From Lottia gigantea (Eukaryota; Mollusca; Gastropoda; Lottiidae), in assembly GCF_000327385.1 (NCBI RefSeq), contig NW_008710427.1:751839-815838 (forward strand): a DNA stretch of 64,000 bases. The letters run 5' to 3'. Positions 23,586 through 37,900 of the stretch are shown one piece after another (the stretch's first letter is position 1; each line of letters opens with the position of its first letter). Under the pieces are notes generated by a model. That model worked only from the letters and a program-made list of their open reading frames with translations, was not told the origin of the DNA and did no database searches. Both the position numbers and the translations under genes were made by a program.

Positions 23586-25149
23586 ATGTTCCCTGAGAAG
23601 CATGTGACTATACCAACTGAATCTGTGAATATAATTGTGAACATTTTAAAGACTTGCACAATTATATAGAAATGTTGAAATTTCTAAAATGAACTTTAAT
23701 TCAACTCAAAAAAAGATGAGATTAAAAGTGTAAAGGTTGAAAGGCTACAACTAAGATATAGAAGTGTAAATGAGTAAAGCTCAAATATTTCGAAAATTTA
23801 TCATAAAGTCCCAAAATATTTATAATAGATCAAGGATGTACCATGGGGTTTGCTCTTTTACATAATAATAATACTCGATTTCAGATTATTATTATGTATG
23901 GTGTATTTTTGCTTATTTATCAGCTGCAGAAGTCAAGGATTAGGTAAAATGCAAAATGAATGAAATTTCAACATAATAATACCATTTTCTTTACAGATTC
24001 AATACATTGATTAGGCAGCATCGATGCAACAGTAAATATGATCTTGAAAAATGTCCATGTAAATGTAAAAAAAATGTTTGTGATAAGATAAAATAATAGT
24101 AATAAATAAATAACGTTTTATTTTACTACTGTTGAAAATATTTGGAATGCAAATGTTGATGTTCGAATTATAAGATCGTGAGAAATTTTTTTAAGAATTC
24201 TTGCCCTAAAAAGTATACTAAATAGATCATTGATTTGCATCATTGCAATTTTCAGTCAGACGTCTGTGGTTCATACAATTCTTCTAAAACTAAACGTTTA
24301 ATGACGTCACAAATCGATGCCATCAGTGTCCCCGATAGACATATAAAATTGAGAAAACCTCTTTACAACCTCTTTAAAACCATTGCTTAAATTATTGAGT
24401 AATATGAAAACGGGAAATTACTCCTTTGATAATGTCTGAGCAAATAAACACGTAATCTAGTTACAGCCATTTCTAAATGCATCCTCACGACTATACTTAC
24501 AATTATTATCAGACATAATAAAACTAGTATTGAATGGTGTTTATGTATCTAACCACCAGAAATTCAGTTTAAATAACTCAGGATCGTGCAGTAAATTATT
24601 ATATTTTATTAAAGGGACAGATGCGCCATTTTGGGTGGTTTATTTGCGTCTTGAAAATATGTAAATGGTCTTCAGAAGTACTCGACATGTACAAAAATCT
24701 CATAATTCCTTCAAATATATCTCAAACTAGGAATTTTACTCACTTGTTCTGTTTTTGTCTCGTCTATATGTCACAGAGTATCTTAAAAGTACGAGTCGTC
24801 ATTTAACATTCAAACGCGGATAATTCTGGACACTTTGAAGTCTCAAATTTCGATGGTGAGCTGTGAAGGCTATTACTGATTGACGTAACTAAAAAAACTA
24901 AAGTATGATTGGTCAAAAAGAATGGCGCAACTGTCCCTTTAAATAACATTTACTAGAAAAAATAACCAAATAATATGCTTTAATATTTCTATAATCTCTC
25001 ATAAAAAATCTAGATTCGGTATGATTTTAAACTAAAAAAATATGTACCCATTCTTACGTCCGTATTGAAATTATTCAAAAGCCGTGAAAGTCCTTATGTG
25101 AATTCACTTATTGTGTATGCATTTTCATACGACCACATAATTATTCATA
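23586..25149. other. Intergenic stretch, nothing recognised
   Basis: AT-rich. Possible polyadenylation words (ATAAATAAATAAC near 24100). No exon or named repeat. Confidence 0.35.
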
Positions 25150-26040
25150 CCCATGTCCGTCGGTCGGTCAACATTTCTTGTGGGAACAATAAAGACTACA
25201 GTTTGCATTTGATTGTAATACAATTTGGTGTGAGTATTTTGATTGGGGATATCTCAGTCAAGTTCGAATTTGACAATTTTTATTAGTAAAAACTTGGTGT
25301 GAGCTTTGGGATCGGTAAGATGGTTGTCAAATTTGAATTTGACGATTTTTCGATAAGAGGTTTTTGAACAAATGCCCTTGACTCAGTAAAAGCCCATCCA
25401 AATTTTTGTGTGGGCACAATAGAAGCTACAACTCTCAAGATCTAAGATCGCGGTCAAGTTCGAATTTGACGATTTTCCTATGAACAGGTTTTAAGTTATT
25501 GCCCTTGATTTAGTAAAATCGCGTCAAAATTTTTTGTGGGCACATAGAAGTTACAATAATCTTAATGGATTTTGATGAAACTTGGTGTGAGCATTGGAAT
25601 TGATAAGATGACAGTCAAGTTCGAATTTGACGATTTGTCAAAATTTATTTGTGGGCACAATAAAAGCTACCATTTTCAATGGATTTTGTTGAAACTTGGT
25701 GTGAGCATTGGGATTGATAAGATCTCGGTCAAGTTCGAATTTGACGATTCTTCGATGAGTTATGGCGGTTGTGGTCAAGTCTGAATTTGACTATTGTCAG
25801 TTTGTATACACCATCATGGAAATGTGGACGTATATTGCCGCCGCCCCTGTCCGTCCGCCCGTCCGTTCACATTTCTTGTAGGCGCAATAGAAGCTATAAT
25901 TTGTTTCCGATCTTGATGAAACTTGGTATGCATATATTGAAGATATCTCGGTCAAGTACGAAATTGGTAATACTCGGATAAACGGTTTTAGAGTAATTGC
26001 CCTTGACCTAGTCACGATAGAGACCACAGTTTATATGCAC
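25150..26040 (-). repeat. Modular repeat family R2/R5 array (minus orientation)
   Basis: A chain of modules containing GTCAAGTTCGAATTTGACGATTT, CTTGGTGTGAGCATTGG and TTGCCCTTGA, repeated about every 100-140 bp. Near 25813-25885 comes the reversed R2 tail: CATGGAAATGTGGACGTAT, then CGTCCGCCCGTCCG. Open frames here are repeat by-products. Confidence 0.65.
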
Positions 26041-28907
26041 CTTATATAATCCTTTGTCATTCTTTTCCATGTTGGAATTCTATTTATCAACCATGTAAGA
26101 AGACTGCACCTCTTCATGTGAATTCAAGATCTATATAACAAGGCAATGCAAAGTGCAGAATGAATAGCACCATAAATATACTTTTAAATCATATTATAGA
26201 TTTACCCCTGAAGAAAATTGAGCATCTACTTTCGCTTCCTACACGGTATTGATTTTATGATGACTTCAAAGTCCTAATTCAGCTCCTTATAATACATTTT
26301 AAAGCAATCCTCAATTAAATACAATTATTTGTTCACTATCGCCTCTATTTAAATTTCTTCTCATACAAATCACAATCAATCTCACACATTCGGAATTTTT
26401 ACTTTCGATTTATATCTATTCCAAAGTTTATTTACTGTTTGCAGCCATTCGATGAAATTAGGCAAATTAGTTTTCTCATTTAACGAGCTTGAATACATCA
26501 CTGCTATAGAAGGTTTAAGACGTTGAAAAGTGATTGTGAAATAGGAAGAATATTGAATACTGTAGTTACTGGAAATGTCAAATGAGAACTTTTTCAACAA
26601 TCACAGTGTTAATTTCGACTAAGAAAGGCAGGCGTTATTAGCAATAATCGGAAAATGCATCAAATTTTCAGTTCGTCCCGACAAAGAGTATATTATCCTA
26701 TACCCTAAGTTACAACCCATTTTTGGTTCGCTAGTTTCTTAGAATTTTCATCATGACAAAAACTATTTTTTCAAAACTTTTAGATTCAGCGCAAAGCTGA
26801 ACCCTATGGTCCACCAAGAAGTTACCAGATACTCTACGATGACCATCAACATCGCAAAGTACATCAATGGTAAGAGACGATTATATCAGTTTTCTACACC
26901 AAAATGGCTTTCTAAGGTGTATGTTTAAAACTGTCACTGAAAAACCTTTCTACGGGAAAGGCTTGCCAAAATCCAGTCAACACAAGCACCATATCTCATC
27001 TTGGACCGTCGCTTGTGCTGGAAACATTTATGTATGCCGTTTTCAACGACAATGACATTAGGACCGCCCCATGAATGTACATTTCAGAGAATGGTTCCCT
27101 TTCCCGACAAATGAGGATATGCTAAACAGAAGCCAAATTTCTAAATTTTGGCAACTGTTGCAAACTTCTGTTGCGCAACAAATTACCTTTCACGATTCCT
27201 TAAAGTAATACACCAACACGTAGGTTTACATTTACTGGGGACATGTTTATGTTCTTTTAAATTAAGATTGATTTTTGTAGGAAATAAACAAAACTTAAAT
27301 CGCAACATTGCAGACATATTGAATTAAATAAAGGAGAAGTTAGGTGCTTAAGGAGAATGTTCTCAAATATGTTATAACTCAAAGACATATTGAAACCGTG
27401 TGTAAAATATCAGAATAAAGTTTCAATCAATATCAACTTGTAGAATAATGATTGCCCAAAATAATTTCTAGGGTATAGGTCCAACTATTTATACCCGATG
27501 GTATATACCAATGGTAAAGGGGACACCGTCACGGCTCCTAAACTCCCACAGCTGCGTGACCATGAATTGATATGGTTCTGATAAGAAACGACCTACCCAC
27601 TACACACTTAGCCTTGGCATCTACAGAGCAGAAATTTGAATAGCAGATTTAATGTATCTTTTGGTCACTGACAAATACAATAACCCTTGAGGAAATGGGC
27701 TGAAACTTGGAACAATTTTCATATACATGTACGTTGGCGTACCATACTAATCAGTTCACTGTAGACTCTATGGTAACAATACAGAATTTGTCTAATGGTG
27801 AATGGATATCAATACACTTGACCTTGTCTCTAAGTTGATCGTCATTGGAGATATTCACGTTTTGTGCAATGTTTTCTCTTACAAGGCATTGATTTTAATG
27901 TGATAGTGAGTTTCAATAGAAAAACATCATTCCTCTGATGTATTAAATAAAGCACATATCTGATGTTTTCATGTCTACTTACGTGTTATTCTCTAGTCGC
28001 AGTAAATTGATTGATTATAAGAAGTCTCTAGCAATGAGCAGATAGGATTTTTCATTCCTAATCTAAAGACGTTCAAGTGGTTAGTCAAGTGTACTTTAGT
28101 CCGATTCTTGCGTGTTTAAATGTCAGTATTATCCATTATTAAAGTGATGATGTGGAACGAATCAAGTACTGTTCTTCATTTTCAAATCAATCTCAACTTC
28201 AGCTCCTCAAAAACAGTAGGCTATTTTATCTAACACGTATGTACCATGAACTAGGGCTAAACCTGAAAAAGTTAAAATTACAAACCAATAATTGTTTCAA
28301 GTGAAATAACAGGACATGTTCGTTTAACATATAACGTATAACTCTTTGCAGTTTTTAGGCATTATTCCTAATTGCATACTTATAAAAGCTGATCGCAAAA
28401 TCAGCAAAAATCATAGCTACGGTTTAGTGTGAATTTTATTTTTAGAATAACTCTTTGAAAGGATTATGAACTTGAACCTGATTTCGACTGAAATTCTGGT
28501 TGAAATATCTTCATACAGGTATTTCTACAACAATCTACTATAATAGGAGACGGTAGTGTGCAACTCTTAATTATAAACCGTTCTTTATATGTTCACAAAA
28601 CTTAACTTGAAGCAGTTTTAAATGATAGATACTGGAGTATAATGGGAATCATATTGTATCAATTGATTTACAGATGTATGTGAGACATATTACGATTGAG
28701 ACTAATATAACAATGTCCCCGATTGGTTTACTCGAGTTGATTCGTGCCCAGTAATCTGGACACTGTCAGTCACTTTCTCGACAAGCTATCGAATTGCTGC
28801 AAGTACTATTGGGAATCTACAAGTAATAGAAATACAGTTAGATGGATATATGTTTAGTCTTCAATCTAATGTTTGCAGATAACAAGTTTGCATGACTTCA
28901 GTGAAAT
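26041..28907. other. Intergenic stretch upstream of the receptor gene
   Basis: No firm feature. A stretch near 26780-27060 reads open in two overlapping frames for 30-60 codons (for example KAEPYGPPRSYQILYDDHQH). It matches no family I know, so it is not called. No promoter element is evident before 28908. Confidence 0.35.
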
Positions 28908-28971
28908 ATGGAATATTTGACTCTTCTATTTATTTTTACTTTGGCGGCAGCCCATGAATTTGACGATTTTT
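28908..28971 (+). CDS. Receptor exon 1 (signal peptide)
   Basis: ATG followed by MEYLTLLFIFTLAAAHEFDDF. Hydrophobic core LTLLFIFTLAAA. GTAAGT donor, phase 1. This is the only ATG-led hydrophobic exon I found with the phase exon 2 requires, and it lies 5 kb upstream of it. The assignment is good but not proven. Confidence 0.8.
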
Positions 28972-31900
28972 GTAAGTAAAAACAATATCATATCATTTTA
29001 AATTTGCATTATATTTTTTAATTAATATCTACTAATGGAAATAGAGTATAGTTTTGATGTGTTTTGAACATTCGTTCTAGCAATAATGCAATATTGTTAT
29101 GACGATATGATGTGCTGGAAAAGGTTTTTTGAAAATTTCATACAATGCTCTTGCCTCTTAGTTGTTATTTGTAGTAGTATTATGCAGTTTTAAAATATAC
29201 CAATCACAGTTCAGCTAGTTAATAATGGGGGTTACAGTGGACATTGCTACAGAGTATTGAAGAAATTGAACATTTTAACAACTGGCGGCATCTGGGAGTA
29301 TCTGATCACGCTCTGCATACGTTCTGTGATCGCAGTTGTTAATATTCGGTAACTTCCAGTTGATCGCGGTTCTTATTAGTCAGTCAAGTTGTCAATATGA
29401 ACGCTTTGCTCACGTTGCGGATACCACGAGATTAGTCCTCCTGTAACGACAAACCTAAGCCAAATGGAAATGAGATACATTGGTCGAAATAAATATGTTT
29501 TCTATTTTCAATGCTCAGTATGTATCAAAATATGCATAACTCTGAAAACCACCAGTACCAAGTGCCTATGTATATAAGTGTATATAGCTGGACCAAGTTC
29601 GTAGCATGTGTCATAGAAAAGGAATTTTCTCATTAGACCTAATATTAATTAATACCAATAAAGAATCATTAACAAATAAGTAAACATATAGTCACAGTTT
29701 AACGTTCCACACTATCACCTATAGATATATTTAAAGTGTAGTAAGAAGTTAATCTGGTAATTGTTTTGAGTTGCATCCCCTGCATCTAATTAATTCATTC
29801 AAATATTTCAGCAACCACTTCTCCAGTGCTACAAAACAAGTCAACCAATTTCATTACAATGTAGCCTAGATACTGTTCGACCACAATGTTTACAGAATCA
29901 CATTTTGCCAATCATTTTTGTTAGAAATCTAAATATCAACGCAATTCCTACTGAGAATGTTAGACTGTCTCTGAGTTGATTGAAATTCCAAATATTTGGA
30001 AATATGATTTTACATAAGATAATTTTTTCAGTGTGAAAAGTGGCTTATATCTCAGATTTTGAATGTAAAATCTAAATTCTGATATGTCCGTATATGTTTT
30101 TGATGACTTTTTTTTTGCTGAGCGTTCAGACGGATATAAAAGTTAAGCCAGCTTCAACGCTTCCTCGAACGTTATCGGAAAGTTCAGAGGTCATAATACC
30201 ATTACGCATGCGCATTATGACATAGATGTCGGTAATTTATTTAGACGCATGCGCATGCACGGAATGACATATCCGGCTTAATGTTGGCTAATACCGCTGA
30301 GACGACAAAACTAAGCTGGCTTAACTATTCAAGCCAGGTTTTAATAGTACGTCCAGTCGACAGCTTAACTTCAAACCGTTCTTAGAGCCCATTTTTTAGA
30401 CGTCTGAACGCGATCGGTTGAAATTAAGCTGCCTTAACTTGCACCTACTTTGGAGATGGCTCGAAACCTGTTTTGGAATGTCAAGGCAGCTTAGCTTGCC
30501 TGTCTGAATGCAACTGGCTAACAACAAGCCGGATATAGATGCCCCCGCGCGTGCGCATTACTCTCAACAATTTCCCGCCATTATCATTTATACATAATAC
30601 GCATGCGTAACGGCATTATGACCTCTGAACTTTCCGAGGAATTCCAAGTCAATTAAAAAAAGGTATTTATGGAGATGATAAAGACGAACGCGCATGCGCA
30701 GACATGTCATATACCCAATAATGTTCAGACGAAAAAACGAAGCTGTCTTAACTACTCAAGTCAGGTTTTAAGCCACCTCCGACGTAGGTACAATTTAAGG
30801 CAGCTTAAGTTTAACCTGTCACCTGGAGTTGATAGTTCAGCTGCTTTAACTTTAGCCGTCTGAACGCACTATAACTCTTCAGATGACAGACCGAAATTCT
30901 TGTAACTTTTAATTGGTCGAGAATTTATTTCTCAAACAATTACATGTAGATTCATCGAAACAAAATATTAACAGAAAATTCTCGAAAAGACATACCTTTA
31001 TTTGTATTAATGGTGTCACAAAGGTTGTAGCCCGTACTACAAGGGTCGAGGGTCAATAATGTATATACTTTATAATATATAATATAGATAGATAGATAGA
31101 TAGATATAGATATTTATTGTATTGTTCGCCCTTTTTGGGCAGCATACATCATGATACAAGATAATACACTAAAGAAGATCATAAAAGTGCGCGGTAGTCA
31201 AGGTTAATTGGAAGTGATCGAGAAATATCTGGTATGTTTATCGTTCTTTATCGACCATTACACAGAGATTTTCAATCAGTTATCGTGACCAAGTTTAGTC
31301 AGCAGAATTCAATGTACGTGCAACGTGAAAGCTTCAGCATGGCGGCACGCTGTCTTCAACTCCTATTCTGGAAAAATAGGGTGGATCATCTACAGGGTAG
31401 ACCGCTTGGTAATGTTGTGGGTGGAACATGTATGCCTCACAGATGTTACATTTCGAGAGTGCATTGATCGTAACATAAAAGATACTATATAAAAATCATG
31501 TATTATGAAAAGGTAACATTTCTCCCCTGACTCTGCATTACCTTTGTTTCCGCTCCCGGTAGCTCTGTAGGAGGTCACTAGAGACGCCCCATACACGTTA
31601 AAATGAGCAAGTACGTTGACTACAAGATAGTTTGACGTTAAAAGATAACAGAAATGATATGTTCAGCACCGTTTGTTCTTCCATAATAAATAAATATCAG
31701 AATTTGGCAGTACGACGAAATCATATGGGACAGTTACAGAAATATAGTATTTATCTCAAATTGTTGTATTAACTTATAAAGTCTTTTATCGATATCAGCA
31801 ATTTATTTGAATTAAGAAGACCTTTTTTCTTACTTGACCTATTTAAAATCTTCTGAAAGAACTGGAATACAGAATGAATTACCAAATGCTAATATGATTT

Positions 31901-34900
31901 GAAAGATGAGTTAATAAAGTTAAATATTCAAAAAGGGGATTACACTCGCCTCGGGTAGTATTCGGCATTTTTTGTGTTAAGGCAATAAGAACTCTTTCAG
32001 CGAATGGACAAAATCTGACATTTATTAAGTAATTTCTTTGAGGTTTTTTTTTATTATTATTATTTCAGTTTCTTCTTCACACTTCAGTCCAAATTGTTCT
32101 ATATTTTTCTTGGAAATCCTTTAAAATAATTAAATATAAATCAATCATCGTAGCTGGAGATTTGAAATCTTGGCACTTGAAAGGTTTAAAATATTTCGAC
32201 CCAATATTAGATAATATTGGATCAAAGAAAATTACCCTTGCCAAAAGCACCACAATGTTCCCTCAGATAATAGGTAATGTATATGGAAATTAGGAATCAT
32301 TTTTACAAAATTATAGTCCCGGAAAATCGAAAATTGTTATCTAGATACAGTCGAGTAAGACAATTGGTTGCTATGCACGATATTTCCTGTCTTTTTATAG
32401 TTGTCAAGTATACGGTATATTTATAATAATGCTGTAATGCTTATATTGTTGATTATCAAATCATGTCAATGAACTGTAATCTCTGCTAACAATGACTGAA
32501 CATCTTTAATCTAGTGTCGTCTACAATCTTTTCAATCCATCTTCATATGGAGGACATAAAAAAGTGAAAAACAGCAAGAAACAGAATTAATTTTGAATGT
32601 CAAATGATCCTGTTTTCTCAACATATTATTTAAACTAGCTTATAGTTTTGCATGATGTAGTATATAAGCACTGGTGATTAAGCTATGAATAAATATTAAA
32701 GCATTTTATGTTTAAAATGCTCTTGAGACTTCGCCTCGCATGTCTCATATCATTAACTTTTACCACATTTGAAACCGTGGAGTCAATGACTTCTTCATTT
32801 TAACAGCAACTATATATTTCATTGGTGCTGAGGATTCAAATGCAAATAAAATTACTAAGCAATACGGACTTTTTACATATCAACATCGGATATCAGCAAC
32901 AAGGTTTTGATGTACATTTACCGTAAACATCACATTTTGCACAAATAGACACGCCAAGCTTACTTTTCTGTTTTTTTTTTAAACAATATGTATTTAAAAT
33001 TACAGATTAAACGTACATACATACAAGCTATGGTTTCAGAAACAAGCCGAGTTTGGTAACGTTACAAAGTTATACAACACGTAGTCGATTGATAGCCTTG
33101 ACATAAATAAGAAAAGATTCAATTTTTTGGATTCCATCATGACAAATATATTGGCCTACAGGTTATAAATGCCTGTGTTGAATAGTTCAGACGGTTATTT
33201 AGAAATTGATTTTTGCCTCTTCAATCATAATTCCTGACAGCCTATTTTAAACTGATATTATTTTAGAAATTGGATTAATTTCAAACAGTCTCTCAACACA
33301 ACTATGATCTATGAAAGGGAACAAAATAGATGTTTTATCAATATTAAAAGACTGATAAAAGAAAACATAATATTAGTAGAATATCAAGACACACATTATT
33401 ATGTCACATCAAATAAATTCTTACCATAAAAATATTAATTTCAAAATTTATTGTTTCAATTAAGGATTCAATTATGCGTATGATCTTGCTCTTCGGTTCT
33501 TACTCATAAATGTGGCAGATCTGTTTTGGGTTGCAAAATTGATCCACAAAATATTTGAAGAAAGTTCTCTAGAATTTGTGCAATCCTTGATTTGCAGCGC
33601 ATATCCTGTTAACCAGAAGTCACAATCATGTATCGATATCAAAACCTTTGATGTTTTCCACACATATGTCCACAATTTTTCCAGAAATCCTCACCCATGG
33701 TGTGGCATTGCTCTAGTTGAACATAACATTATAAAGTAAAGGAATATCTTGCATTGTCTTTGAATAGATACGGTGTTTTAGCAATTAATTTTAATTTTAA
33801 GATAAAATCCATGTATGAATGTATGGTATCATCTAACAGGAAAACTCTATTCAATCTGATGGCTTCTTACATGTTAAGAATTAGATTTGTATCTTTTCCA
33901 TCTAATAATGATCACGTATACTATTCTTTTCTTCCAATTAACCTGGTTTTATTCAGACATAATTCTGTTTACAAAATGGTAGAGTTTTACTAGACAGTCG
34001 TTTTTTCTCTACCAATTTATTCCTATTAAGCATTGTAATTCTCTCTTTTTTCAGACGTTGTAAATGAAAGTTCGCCATATCGCCAGTCAGCAGAACACGT
34101 TCTAATGAAGCATCTCATTCGTAATTATGAAAAATCTGTGAGACCAGTTTTTGATGCTTCGAAATCAGTCAACGTTGATTTAGGGTTAACTTTGACTCAA
34201 ATATTAGACTTGGTAAGCTCTCTTGATTATTTTACTATTGATTAACCATTTCTAAAAACTATACCAGCCATTTGTGTCTATGAATCATTATTTATTATAT
34301 TTACGTCTATGGGTGCAACTGGAAATTTTAGACAACCGTAGTTTTTGTAGGGATAACCGTTGAACCCTTCGTACCAACAAACATAGTCTTTATATTCTAT
34401 GAACATATTTACAAAATGGATCTGTACATCCCAATTCAATTCACTTAGTCGATATGTGTACCTTAGATACAAACACTGGTTCATATATAACTGTTTTGTC
34501 TTTAACTATTCTATGAGATTTGCTTCATTATTACCTTAGCTGAAATCTATAAGAATCTTTTCTCACATGCGTTTTTTTTTGTTCATCTGAGGATAAACAC
34601 GACGTCGCAGTGACACACTTCAAGAAAGAGGTTGAGTAAAAGCAAAAAAACTAGTTGATATCCTTCACAAATAATTATAAAATGAATATTTTTTGATAGA
34701 CAAATCTAGATGTGTTTTGACATTAAATTGCCTCCTGGTTGTATTTCAAATCTTTTACTGATATTGGTTAATAATCTGTATTTTGTAGGATGAAAAGAAT
34801 CAGGTTTTAACTACCAATGTATGGCTAGAAGCAGTAAGTACATAACAATTTATACAATTATCCAACCAAAACATTTCAGTTCTATATCAAATGACAAATC

Positions 34901-37900
34901 AATAGAGATATAATGAATATGGTCTCTTAAAACGTTTATAGATAAAAGGGAAATTACACTAAGTTGATGTATGTGTATCGTAAGATGGAAAATTTAACGG
35001 TTCTTTGACATACATATCGTAGATGCCAATGCTGCCTTTGACCATTTATTATTTCACACTCACAGTAGGCCTCAGCATCGATTATTTTTCATGGGACTTG
35101 AACATTGATTATTTTCCATTTGAGGATAAACATTGATATTTTCCATTGATCATCAACATTGATTATTTTTCATCTATCATAATCATGGGATTTTATCCAT
35201 TGAAAGCGTTTGCGATGAACAAAAATATTGATTACAAGTTAGACATCTTTAAATATTCCATAAAATACAAAATAGTTTGCCTTAGAAATTAATACTATAT
35301 TTTATGATATATACGCTGACCAGACAACATTTAGCATAAACAATCATCTTTTCATTGAGGATAAACATTGATATTTTCCATTGATCATCAACATTGATTA
35401 TTTTTCATTTATCATAATCATGGGATTTTATCCATTGAAAGCGTTTGCGATGAACAAAAATATTGATTACAAGTTAGACATCTTTAAATATTCCATAAAA
35501 TACAAAATAGTTTGCCTTAGAAATTAATACTATATTTTATGATATATACGCTGACCAGACAACGTTTAAAATGTACTTTATTAATTTAAAGATGTACTGC
35601 AATAATTAAAGATAGCCTGCCAGACAAAGTAACATACGCCCACTGGCAGCTGGCAGGAATGAAAATAGAGTCTTTATGACTACGAAATACGGATTTTTCT
35701 CATCTTAAATATCTTAATAATACATTTGTAGTTTGAATTTTTTGATATACATATTTGCTGTCAGTTATATTCTCTTAGTTTGTCCACCATATTTTTTTAA
35801 AATCAATAACCCAAAAATATCAAGTTATCAAATCACTCTTCCCTCATGTCTGATTTAATTAAAATCGGATAAAAACAAACAAATTTTGACGCGTTTTTTC
35901 CAGAGAGAAGGGCAAATTAGGTTCATGCTCCTCTTGACTTAATCAAAATGTGTTGAAATAAGCTTTTAAGCATGAGAGAAGCCTGGATTGATGAGATATT
36001 GAATGAGCTTAGCATGCTGGTACTTTCGTCTAATATTATTCACAGAAGGTCTCGTATGGATACATTCGTACATATTGTGAGATGTTCTTGTGGTGTTCAT
36101 AAGTATCGTACAAAATAAAATTGTTTTATCAAATCATCGTATAGTTTATTCTGTGCTATTTTAAACGGAAATCTCACATTAAAGCTTTCATCATACAATA
36201 CGTATTCTTGTCATGACTGCTTTAGTTGATATTTTTAAATCCACATGACTCTACTCATGCATTTATTTCTTAAATAAAAGTCAATATTATTACTTTTTAA
36301 ACGCATAATAAAAACATTACCTCGGGTGATATTCAAAGTTGTAGCAGAAGGTACAAGTGATCAAATAATTGAGGTCAAATATATGAGTTTCATTACACAA
36401 CGAGCCACAGTAGGAGAGTGGCAGACTGTTACGAGCAAAGCAAAGAAAAAGCTTTTACACATCTATTATAGTCCATTTAGAGGAGTCTAATGTCTGCTGG
36501 ATCATCGATTCTAGTTTACAACAACCTATATTTAGAGTTGAAATAACTCATAATATAACTTTATTTAATTCATAGTCATAACATTTCGTCATATTCTAGT
36601 GAGTTTCATAACGAAAGAACGAAAACGATGAGAATATTATATTATATATTAATCAAATGACTAACAAATGAGACCAAAATGAGTCATGTTGGAGTATTAA
36701 GTATACATACAATTGGCGTTAGCAATGTTAGGTTTCAACAATCACTTCACTATATATATGTTTGGATAAGGTTGTTACTTGCTGCCTATAGTTTGAATGG
36801 TCAATGCTTTTAAAATCAGTACTGATATATTTCAGAGGGTAAAAGTGTAAAGAGTTAAATAGATGGTAATAAGTAATGGTAAGAAGTGTTATGAGTAGAG
36901 ATATGTATTATCCACGGTTCAAGCAAGGTTAATTGAACTCGATACAACCTTATCGTGATAAGAGCAAATGTTAGTATTAACCGTCAGGCAATTTGCATTA
37001 TGAAGCGATTGATGAAATCTTCTAGTGACCGAGATGCTATCAGTTTCCACTCCTGGTTACAAAGGGTTAATAAAGTCGAAACTATCTGTAACATTTATTG
37101 CGACCATTAACTCGTAAGCTTCCAAAAAAGTTAAGATGATTTGTCTAAAATATACCCTTTAAACTGTTTTCAAATAAGCTTTTTAAAGATTGCATATGAA
37201 ATGACTTGATATCTTATAAAACATGTTAAGAATTATAGAAATTGTTTGAAATTTGTTAAAGATGTGATTTCTATAATCTACTAATATCAGTCTGTAATGA
37301 ATGTAAATTGTTGTGGTTTGATAAAAGACCCTAATCTATCTTACTTTATATTCACATGATATTCTACACCGCATCTATAATTTCCGTTTTCCTTTCACTA
37401 GCGGGCCTATTCATACGGAAAATAGAGATTAAAGGCTTTGCCTAGTGTACTTTGGCATTTTACATCTTGAAGTAATTGACTATGGTTTGATTTTCCTCAA
37501 TAAGAAAATCAGTCGGATTGTAATATGTGCTACAATTATACCATATAGTCATAATGTCTAATCAATGCACAGAGTTATTAAATTTGGTGATAAATGGATG
37601 AATAATTGTGATAATGATGTTGAAAATGATGATGGTGATGATGATGATAGTGATAACGACAATAATGATGATAATAATATATTTTATTTGAGAATGTTAT
37701 GGAATGCAGATTTATAATTACCAATATAGAAAAGAAGATATCATTTAAACTTATGTTTCTTTTCTCGTTATTTTCGGCCAGGAATACAGGAAAGTAATGA
37801 AAAAGTTGGTTTTTTTTTTTTTTAAAGTTTTTTTGGAACTTGGTGGTTTTCTCTGAAATGACGCTTTGATTTCTGCTCAAACATGTGGAAACAGTTTCAA

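Larger units (their letters stand above)
28972..34054 (+). other. Receptor intron 1 (5.1 kb)
   Basis: Contains the foldback element at 30122-30867, a GATA microsatellite at 31084-31106, and otherwise AT-rich sequence. An open frame at 31234-31467 and another at 33512-33739 show no known domain and are ignored. Confidence 0.7.

Noticed and set aside
26780-27060. Coding-like stretch including KAEPYGPPRSYQILYDDHQH
   Set aside because: Frames are short and shift between readings. No family was recognised and no splice structure fits.
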